A DNA stretch of 64,000 nucleotides from DATKMK01 sp035541895 (GTDB lineage: Bacteria > Desulfobacterota > Binatia > HRBIN30 > JACQVA1): the NCBI GenBank assembly GCA_035541895.1, contig DATKMK010000079.1:1-64000 (forward strand), read 5' to 3'. Under the pieces are notes generated by a model. It saw only the letters and a list, made by a program, of their open reading frames with translations, ran no database searches and had not been told where the DNA came from. Position numbers and translations under genes: made by a program. Numbering within the stretch: the stretch's first letter is position 1; the number at the start of each line of letters is the position of its first letter. Positions 57,686 through 64,000 of this stretch are shown in pieces.

Positions 57686-60600
57686 TCACTGCGCGATCAG
57701 TTTCGCGGTGATGATCGAGTCGCTGATCAAGGTAGCGCCCGCGACACCATCGATCAGTGGCGCGCTCAGGACCAAGGCCCCGCCTTTGAGTCCACCACCC
57801 CCGGACGTGATCGCACTGCACGCGAATGGGTTGCCGCTGACGGTGGTCACGCACGGCTTGGCGCCACAGAGGGCGTTCGCCTGGATGCTCGTTCCAACGG
57901 TCGCGTTGGCGTCAACGATGCGGGTATTGGCAGCGCCGGTCGTCACCGCCACCGGGAGCGTCGTCTCGCGATCCGGCTGATCGTCTGCGGTGCATGGAAT
58001 GCCGTCCACTCCCTTGGTCGGGTCGGTGAGATCGACGGCGCAACTGCCGCCGTCGAAGAAGTACTTCAACTCGACCGTCGCTTCGAGAACAGCCGAACCC
58101 TGAGGACCGCGACCGGAAAACGCGGGCGGTGCGGCGTAGTAGCAGACCGGTCCCCGCTGCGGATGATTGTTGTCGACGGTGCCGTGCGCGCAGGTTGGAT
58201 CGACGTCGTTGGTATTGTGATCGACATCGACGAGGTAGTTCACCCCGTCCGTTCCGCCAGCGTTGCAGGCAATGCGACCCATCGCACCATTGCCCGGACC
58301 GAAGTCCGCGGTCGCCTTAATCCCCACACAGAGGCAAAAGATACCCGGCACCCGAACCGGTGAGATCGCCACCGGAGCCGGAATCGTGACGGGAAGCTCG
58401 CCGGCGCGAAACAGCGTGCGGCCACCGGCGTCGACTACGTCGGCCGCCCGGGCGCGGCCCGTCACCATCCGCAACTGCCCGTCCAACGGCGTCACGATCG
58501 CGAAGGTCTGGAGTTGCGTCGTTTGACTGCTACCGGTGGCAAATTGAAACGATCGACTGATTTCGCGTGTGCAATTGGCAGCGCAACCGTCGCCACCCAC
58601 GGTGTTGCCGTCATCGCAATCTTCTCCCGGATCGACCTGATCATTGCCACACACCGCGGGGACCGAAGCCGGGCACCCGTCCAAGGCGTCGGTGACCGCT
58701 TTGACGAGTTCATCGACGGTGACACGTTGGTCTCCGTTCGCGTCGAAGGCGGGACAGCGATCCGCGGCCAAGTCGCCGAGCGCCATGTTGACCCCCACAA
58801 CCAACTCGTCGACCGTCACCGAGCCACCGTGGTCGCAGTCGCCGACGCAGAGCACCGGCGTAGCGCTCGGCGTCGGCGTCGCACTCGGAGTTGCGGACGG
58901 TATCACGGTCGCCATCGATGTCGGTGATGGCGTGTCGACCAGCGTCGCAGTGGGCAAGGCAGTGTCAGTCGCCGTCGCGGTCGGCGTGTCCGTCAACGTC
59001 GAAGTCGGGCTCGGCGTCTCGGTTGTGCTGGCGGTCGGACTCGCCGTGCGGGTGGTCGTGAATGCGATAGTCGGAGAGCGCGTGGCGGTGACGGTAGCCG
59101 TCACTGTGACGGTGATCGTGAAGCTCGGTGATGGAGTCGGGGGCAGTGTAGCCGTTGCGATCCGGGAGGCTGTTGCCGTCGCCGTGGATGTGGAGGTGGA
59201 GGTCGAGGTGGGTGCAGCCGAAGGCGTCGAGGTGCGGGACGGCGTGGCGGTCGACGTAAGCGTTGGGGTCGCCGTCGGCGAACTCGTCGAGGTTGCCGTT
59301 CGCGTGGCGGTATCGGTCGGGCTCGCAGTGGGCGTGCGAGTCGGTGTCGCGGTCGCGGTACTCGTCGCAGTTGGTGTTGCCGTAGCCGTTTGAGTTGAGG
59401 TTCTCGTTATCGACGCGCTCGGAGACGACGACACGGTCACCGTGGCGGTCGGCGTTCGGGTTGCAGTCGCTGACGCGGTGGGCGTTGTGGTTGATGTGCC
59501 GGTCGGTGTCACTGTCGGCGTCGCGAACGCCGCGGCGGCCCACTGGATAGTCAAGACGACATCGCCAAATTGCGTGTCGAGTGCGGGAATGGCGCCGACC
59601 AAGGAACCGGATAGGTTGCCGATGGACCGAGATGCGAGCGCATCGCAATCAAACCCTTGGCCGGTAGCGCTCGTCTTACACGCGCCCCCCGGTCCGCACG
59701 TCTCACCGGGTCCGATGATCGCCCCTTTGACGTAGTTGGCATCGACGATAGTGCCGGACGTAGTGCCGGTCGTCAGCACGACGACCGCGTCGGCAAGCCA
59801 GGGGGCGATCGGAGGATCGTCCGCTGTGCACGGAATGCCGTCTGGGCCCGAGACTGGAACGCACTGCCCATCGTCGCAGCCCGCCGCCCCGGGTGTGCAA
59901 GCTACTCCGGCATTGCCCCCGCCAAGGCACACTCCTCCGGACAGCGGCACAAACCGAACAGACAAATCGGTATTGAGTACACCCCGTCCGCGTCCGGCTG
60001 ATCCGAGAGGCAACGAGATCTGCATCGGACCGTTGCACGCACCCTGATGCGGATGCCGGGGCGATCCATCCTCAAGAACGCCCGACGCGCAGGCTGGGTC
60101 AACGTCGCTAATGTCGTGGTCCACGCTCGCCGCGACGTCGAGATCCGACTCGACGCTACAAAGAATGTAGCCCTCCTCGACCGAGTCAGCGAGACTGCCA
60201 ATGCATGCGGTGCCGAAGCCCGGTATAGTCAGAGTCAGCTTCTGCTCGTCGGGGCGACTAGCCACCGGGAAGATGTCGATGGTGTCCGTGGCGCGCGGGT
60301 GGCCGACATGCAACACGGCACTTCCAGAGCCTTTGCTGACAAAGAACACTCCCGTCTGCAGTCCTACCTGCGGGGTACTCAAGATTACCTCGGATTCGAC
60401 GGTACAGTTCGCGGCGCAACCATCGCCGCCGACGGTGTTGTAGTCGTCGCACTCTTCATCGCCCTCGATGAAGCCGTCGCCACAGATCGCCGGTCCTCCG
60501 GGGGTTGGACTGAACCCTAACGTCGGCGTCGGGGTTCGAGTGGGAGTGACCGTCGGCGTCGGCGTGCGGGTCGGCGTGCCTGTCGGCGTGGCGGTGAACG

Positions 60601-63112
60601 TCGCTGTGGGTGTGAACGTCGCTGTCGGTGTGCGCGTGCTCGACGGCGTCGCCGTCGCGGTGACAGTCGGCGTCGCGGTCACGGTCGGTGTTTGTGTCAC
60701 CGTACCGGTTGAAGTACGCGTCGGCGTCACGGTTGAGGTTGGCGTGGGTGTCGATGCCGATTGCACCTCGAATGCGCCGATGTCGCAGCTCGCGCCCTGT
60801 GGACGCGGGTATCCGCGCTGGTCGCTGATCCAATTGGGATCGCACTGCGCCGCATCGCGCGCGGCGCTGCCGGCGAGGAGGGCATGCGTCTGGGTCGCGC
60901 CGCCGTTATCTTGCAGCGCTCCGAGCATCGCGCTTCTCGGACTCGCGATGGTTCCGACCAAGTCGCCCGCTGCCGCCGCGTAGTTGCAGCCATCCACTTC
61001 CCCGATCAGATTGAATCCGAATGAGAGCACCCCGCTCGCAGCGCTCGCGCAGTCCGGGACCTGCCCTCCCGTGTCGGTGTTGCCGGCCACGATGCTGTAG
61101 GTGAGAACGACGCTTCCGGCCGTTCGTCGGATGCCGCCGCCGTCGCCGCTGCCGTTGCCGTCCGAATCGGCGGTATTGGCGGTGACGGTCACATACTCCA
61201 TCGAGGTCGATGTGCCGGTGCTCTGGGAGACACCGCCCCCGTCGACTCCGGCGGTGTTGCCGCTGAGGGTGCAGTTCGAGATGGCGAGGCTCGATGCGTT
61301 CGCGATGCCGACGTGAATCCCACCGCCGGATCGGACCGCCGCGTTGCCGCTGAATGTGCTGTTGTTGATGATACCGGACGATGAGAGGTAGAACCCGCCG
61401 GCGAGATTGAGGCCGCCGCCGTCGGTGTTGGCGCCGGTCGTGTGATTGCCGCTGATCGTACTCTGATCGATGAACAGGACCCCGCTGCTGAAGTTGCCGG
61501 CGATCCCGCCGCCGTCGCCATCCGAAATATTGTCGATCACGCGCGTGTTGGAGAGCAACAACTGCCCTGTGCTGTAGATCCCGCCGCCGTCGACGCCGCT
61601 GCCGGCGGCGTGATTGCCGCTGACGATACAGTCGGTCAGCGACAGCAGGCCGATACCGTTGGCTCCACTGCCACCGACGCTTGCGATTGCGCCGCCGGCG
61701 CTGCCGCTGGTGGCGTTGCGAAGCGTGAGGCCGGTCAACTCCAACCCTGCATTGGCGGAACGGACATCGAAGATGCGATCGCCTAGCGCGCTGGCATCGA
61801 TGATGGTCGTCGCCGGATTGAACCCCGCGATGCTCAGATTCTGATCGTTGACGTCGGTGACATCGAGGTCACCGGTGGCCGCCGAATTCTCTCCGCTTCC
61901 GAGGATCGTGAGCGCGTACGTGCCCGGGGGGATGAAGATGACATTGTGGCCGGACCGTGCGTTGGCTTCCTGCACGGCCGCCCGCAAGGTACACACGTTC
62001 GTGCCCGTCGCACACACACCGTCACCCGGATGCAGATCGACCGCGTCGGCGGTCGAGTTCACGCTGAACGAGGCCGGGGTGAAGTTGAGGTTGAAGACCA
62101 GCGTGCCGCCGCTGCCCAGATACGCGCTGACCATGAAGTAGTACGTGCCGCCGGTCACGACCGCGAACTGTGTCGCCGCGGATTGGACCAATGACGATTG
62201 CATTGTCCAATACCCGCACCCGCCGACGACCGGGTTCAGCGAGCCGCAGGCGCCGGTGTAGGCCGACAGCACGGTCGGGTAACTCGAGCCGTCGGTATTC
62301 GCGTAGACGATGCCGTTGCTGGGCGCGGTGAAGCGGTACCACACGCTCTTGTCGCGGGCGCCGGCGCCGCAGTTCGGAATCGGGTCGTTGGGGTCGGTGC
62401 TCGTCGCGGTGGTGTCCACCGTGGCCATGAACGGGATCGTGGTGATGACGCTGGCATTGGCGCACGCGTCGCCGGCCGCCGTCGGAACGGGGGTAGGCGT
62501 CGGTGTGGGCGTGGGCGTTGGAGGAAAGCTCACGCTCAGCGTGAAGACGCCGCTGGCTCCGTTGTATCCATCCACGATGATGAAATAGGTTTGGCCTGCC
62601 GTCACCGCCGCGGTGATCTGGGAAGAGTGAGCGCCGCAGGAGTCATCGTTGCACGCGACCTCACCGCCAAACTCGCAGTTGCCGGCGCGCATGTAGAGGA
62701 CGGTGTCGAAATTGGTGAGGCCGCCGCAGGTAGAAATTTGCGCCGACCCCGACTGATTCGGCGTCCACTGAAACACGGCCTCGGGTGACAGCCCGGTTCC
62801 CAAGCCGCAACTTCCGCTGAGTGCGCTGCTGCCGAAGGTTGCGCCATTCACGACACCGCCGCTTGCCGGAATGGTGACGGCGACTTCGCACGGTCGCGGC
62901 GTCGGAGTGGACGTCGGCGTCGCGTCGGCGAAGGCCGCAGCGGGCAGCTGAGCTGTAATGAGGAGCCCGACGAGTAGGCTGAGCACGACGCGATGCCCCC
63001 GCAACGGAACGGTTCGCTCGCGGCACTCCCGTGTCGTTACCCAGTCCACTGGGCACCGCAGATTGGGCATCCGCCACATACGAGGCCGATCACTCGTCGC
63101 CGTCAGCCTCAT
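57686..63112 (-). CDS. Giant secreted multidomain protein (beta-helix, duplicated DUF4215-linked domain, dockerin-like)
   Basis: This is about 1808 residues. The signal or anchor segment comes late (about 42-63, VVLSLLVGLLITAQLPAAAFA), after a long N-region. Then come two Cys-containing beta-sandwich domains of pre-peptidase C-terminal type (about 75-330), a CSLREA-like start (CTLRAAVQEANA, near 374) and a right-handed beta-helix to about 780, Thr-Pro linker, a DUF4215 motif (CGDGFIEGDEECDDYNTV) with domain X copy 1, a second long Thr-Pro/Ser linker (about 1204-1420), an EF-hand/dockerin-like doublet, a second DUF4215 motif (CGNDQVDPGEDCDDGNTV) and domain X copy 2. Function unknown; surface adhesion or matrix is plausible. 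ATG at 63112 has GGGGAGAA upstream. Confidence 0.85.
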   Translation of the reverse strand: MRLTATSDRPRMWRMPNLRCPVDWVTTRECRERTVPLRGHRVVLSLLVGLLITAQLPAAAFADATPTSTPTPRPCEVAVTIPASGGVVNGATFGSSALSGSCGLGTGLSPEAVFQWTPNQSGSAQISTCGGLTNFDTVLYMRAGNCEFGGEVACNDDSCGAHSSQITAAVTAGQTYFIIVDGYNGASGVFTLSVSFPPTPTPTPTPTPVPTAAGDACANASVITTIPFMATVDTTATSTDPNDPIPNCGAGARDKSVWYRFTAPSNGIVYANTDGSSYPTVLSAYTGACGSLNPVVGGCGYWTMQSSLVQSAATQFAVVTGGTYYFMVSAYLGSGGTLVFNLNFTPASFSVNSTADAVDLHPGDGVCATGTNVCTLRAAVQEANARSGHNVIFIPPGTYALTILGSGENSAATGDLDVTDVNDQNLSIAGFNPATTIIDASALGDRIFDVRSANAGLELTGLTLRNATSGSAGGAIASVGGSGANGIGLLSLTDCIVSGNHAAGSGVDGGGIYSTGQLLLSNTRVIDNISDGDGGGIAGNFSSGVLFIDQSTISGNHTTGANTDGGGLNLAGGFYLSSSGIINNSTFSGNAAVRSGGGIHVGIANASSLAISNCTLSGNTAGVDGGGVSQSTGTSTSMEYVTVTANTADSDGNGSGDGGGIRRTAGSVVLTYSIVAGNTDTGGQVPDCASAASGVLSFGFNLIGEVDGCNYAAAAGDLVGTIASPRSAMLGALQDNGGATQTHALLAGSAARDAAQCDPNWISDQRGYPRPQGASCDIGAFEVQSASTPTPTSTVTPTRTSTGTVTQTPTVTATPTVTATATPSSTRTPTATFTPTATFTATPTGTPTRTPTPTVTPTRTPTPTLGFSPTPGGPAICGDGFIEGDEECDDYNTVGGDGCAANCTVESEVILSTPQVGLQTGVFFVSKGSGSAVLHVGHPRATDTIDIFPVASRPDEQKLTLTIPGFGTACIGSLADSVEEGYILCSVESDLDVAASVDHDISDVDPACASGVLEDGSPRHPHQGACNGPMQISLPLGSAGRGRGVLNTDLSVRFVPLSGGVCLGGGNAGVACTPGAAGCDDGQCVPVSGPDGIPCTADDPPIAPWLADAVVVLTTGTTSGTIVDANYVKGAIIGPGETCGPGGACKTSATGQGFDCDALASRSIGNLSGSLVGAIPALDTQFGDVVLTIQWAAAAFATPTVTPTGTSTTTPTASATATRTPTATVTVSSSPSASITRTSTQTATATPTATSTATATPTRTPTASPTDTATRTATSTSSPTATPTLTSTATPSRTSTPSAAPTSTSTSTSTATATASRIATATLPPTPSPSFTITVTVTATVTATRSPTIAFTTTRTASPTASTTETPSPTSTLTDTPTATATDTALPTATLVDTPSPTSMATVIPSATPSATPTPSATPVLCVGDCDHGGSVTVDELVVGVNMALGDLAADRCPAFDANGDQRVTVDELVKAVTDALDGCPASVPAVCGNDQVDPGEDCDDGNTVGGDGCAANCTREISRSFQFATGSSQTTQLQTFAIVTPLDGQLRMVTGRARAADVVDAGGRTLFRAGELPVTIPAPVAISPVRVPGIFCLCVGIKATADFGPGNGAMGRIACNAGGTDGVNYLVDVDHNTNDVDPTCAHGTVDNNHPQRGPVCYYAAPPAFSGRGPQGSAVLEATVELKYFFDGGSCAVDLTDPTKGVDGIPCTADDQPDRETTLPVAVTTGAANTRIVDANATVGTSIQANALCGAKPCVTTVSGNPFACSAITSGGGGLKGGALVLSAPLIDGVAGATLISDSIITAKLIAQ
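58855..59500. repeat. Low-complexity Thr/Pro-linker coding repeat
   Basis: Tandem imperfect GTCGGCGTCGCGGTC-type units encode the second Thr-Pro/Ser linker of the giant protein. Such tracts are prone to replication slippage and assembly collapse, so the exact length should be treated with care. Confidence 0.7.
60530..60765. repeat. Low-complexity Thr/Pro-linker coding repeat (first linker)
   Basis: The same GTCGGCGTCGCGGTC-like units encode the first Thr-Pro linker of the giant protein, between the beta-helix and the DUF4215 module. The units are imperfect, so this is not a CRISPR array. Confidence 0.7.
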
Positions 63113-63514
63113 TTGTTCTCCCCACTGCACGATCGTTCGATTTGGACGTTCGCGAGATATCAAGTTCTAGCCGAGAGCACGCCGATCGGGGCCAACATTC
63201 CCTCCCGCTTTCTAGACCGCCCCCCGTTACGGCGACCGATTTTACTTGCGAACCTTCCTTCAGAACTGGATCGCGATTGCGCTCTATCGCGTGATGATGC
63301 TCGGTGTCAAGCAGAACCAATCATCAAGACAATCTTCTATGTCCTGCGCTATGATGGTCGACTGTCACAAAACGGATCAGTAGAACTACCGAGTCTCAGC
63401 GGTTTCGCGTCGGTCAGCTACGGTCATGGATCAACAGTGGTGCTCCAAGGAGACCGGGTCGAGGCGACTCACGCCGCCTCGACGATCGGAATCTCACGCA
63501 CTATGATCAACACT
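63113..63514. other. Intergenic region with no gene recognised
   Basis: This is about 400 bp between the giant protein gene and the DUF1566 gene, both leftward. Parts (63300-63480) are less GC-rich than the rest of the window. No RNA gene, repeat or convincing frame was seen; it probably contains the promoter of the giant gene. Confidence 0.5.
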
Positions 63515-64000
63515 CTAGGGAGCGCCGCGGACAGCACGGACGTAATTAGGGTAGTTCTTGCTGACCGTTGAGCCACAACCTGCACCGCAAAAGGCCTCCG
63601 TATCCGCCACACTGGGGTAAGGGGCCCAGGTCTCGCCTGTCCAATAGTATAGTGGTTGAGTTGGTCCGAATATCTGGTCGATGCACGGAATCGTTGGCGA
63701 GCCAAAACATAGATCGTAAGTTAGGAGACTTGCCAATTCGCGGCCGGAGGGCAAGCGCCAGTCGCAATGCCCCGCGAAGCAGGTGTTCGGTCCGGCGCCG
63801 CCGTTGAGGTTCGCCAAGAAATCGGTGAAGGCGGTTCCGGCTGGCGGGTATGGTGCGCTGACACTCCCCCAAGTGTAGAGGTTGTCCACATCGTGCGGAT
63901 CGTTGTAGTTGGTCCCGCTGCCGACGGTGGTCGTCTTCTTCTCCCAAATCAGATCGGTCTGCTTATCCGTCACCGTGCCGTCGCCGTTGTCGACATAGCG
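63515..64000 (-). CDS. DUF1566 domain protein, 5' end cut by the window
   Basis: This is the C-terminal 161 residues or so of a longer gene. The frame stays open to 64000, where it reads RYVDNGDGTVTDKQTDLIWE, the usual DUF1566 (Lcl C-terminal) start. CDWRLPSGRELASLLTYD and YYWTGETWAP then ...VRAVRGAP complete the domain. Such domains often sit at the end of secreted or lipoproteins as an adhesive or structural unit. The N-terminal part and the start lie beyond the window. Confidence 0.88.
   Translation of the reverse strand, partial: RYVDNGDGTVTDKQTDLIWEKKTTTVGSGTNYNDPHDVDNLYTWGSVSAPYPPAGTAFTDFLANLNGGAGPNTCFAGHCDWRLPSGRELASLLTYDLCFGSPTIPCIDQIFGPTQPLYYWTGETWAPYPSVADTEAFCGAGCGSTVSKNYPNYVRAVRGAP

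Noticed and set aside
58855..60765. Regular GTCGGCGTCGCGGTC-like tandem units considered as a CRISPR or satellite
   Set aside because: The units vary, have no unique spacers and encode Thr-Pro linkers in frame within the giant gene.
62993..63571. 192-residue rightward frame near the start of the giant gene
   Set aside because: It overlaps the giant gene's start antisense and extends into low-GC intergenic DNA with no motif.

Overview
This window is high-GC chromosomal DNA from a Gram-negative bacterium. It encodes outer-membrane beta-barrel and TolC-type proteins, a TolQ/TolR-type pair, lipoproteins and many exported haem proteins. Several traits recur: dockerin/EF-hand-like doublets (GDCDGNGxVSVDELV type), Thr-Pro linkers, CGNGxxExxEECDDGN disulfide motifs and CX4CH haem-like modules. 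From family knowledge these suggest an uncultured deltaproteobacterial-grade lineage (Binatota/Desulfobacterota or Myxococcota relatives). The taxonomy is inference. I saw no rRNA, tRNA or CRISPR array.

Region 1 (1-15.8 kb) is the most interesting. Twelve genes run leftward from about 12.1 kb: a PHM-like copper monooxygenase homologue, a Cys/His-rich small protein, a TlpA-like thioredoxin, a Cys-rich secreted protein, MbnP and MbnH homologues (copper protein plus di-haem tryptophan-modifying enzyme), four paralogues sharing an HxHPxW-type domain, a second Cys/His-rich small protein and an outer-membrane barrel with an N-terminal CxxC. Facing them are a YtkA-like protein and a di-haem peroxidase fused to an NHL propeller, followed by a NiCoT/UreH-like metal transporter. 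I read this as an exported copper-handling and redox system.

Region 2 (16-26 kb) holds a DoxX-like membrane protein; a tightly overlapping trio (DUF3419/BtaA-like transferase, ferritin-like protein, luciferase-like monooxygenase); an ECF sigma factor with an unusual VOC-fused partner; a 1202-residue propeller/di-haem protein; and a phytoene-desaturase-like oxidase.

Region 3 (26-34.7 kb) has a His-tailed Cys-rich protein, a GGDEF remnant, and a four-gene ABC efflux system (FtsX-like permease, ATPase, membrane fusion protein, outer-membrane factor). This system diverges from an ECF sigma/anti-sigma/Spy-like metal-stress operon. A small inverted-repeat element, a Nudix hydrolase and a YkgJ-like protein follow.

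Region 4 (34.7-35.8 kb) is a gene-poor scar carrying a frameshifted integron-type integrase remnant.

Region 5 (35.8-54.9 kb) is mostly housekeeping: AmgK/MurU-like peptidoglycan recycling, RmuC, a TolQ/TolR pair, an XRE regulator, a NorD/CbbO-NorQ/CbbQ-type chaperone pair, an alkyladenine glycosylase, pyrophosphatase, enoyl-CoA hydratase and several oxidoreductases. It also contains an unusual overlapping pair of putative Cys-peptidase-related genes.

Region 6 (54.9-64 kb) encodes large secreted disulfide-rich or beta-helix proteins, a DUF1295 membrane reductase, and a truncated DUF1566 protein at the window edge.
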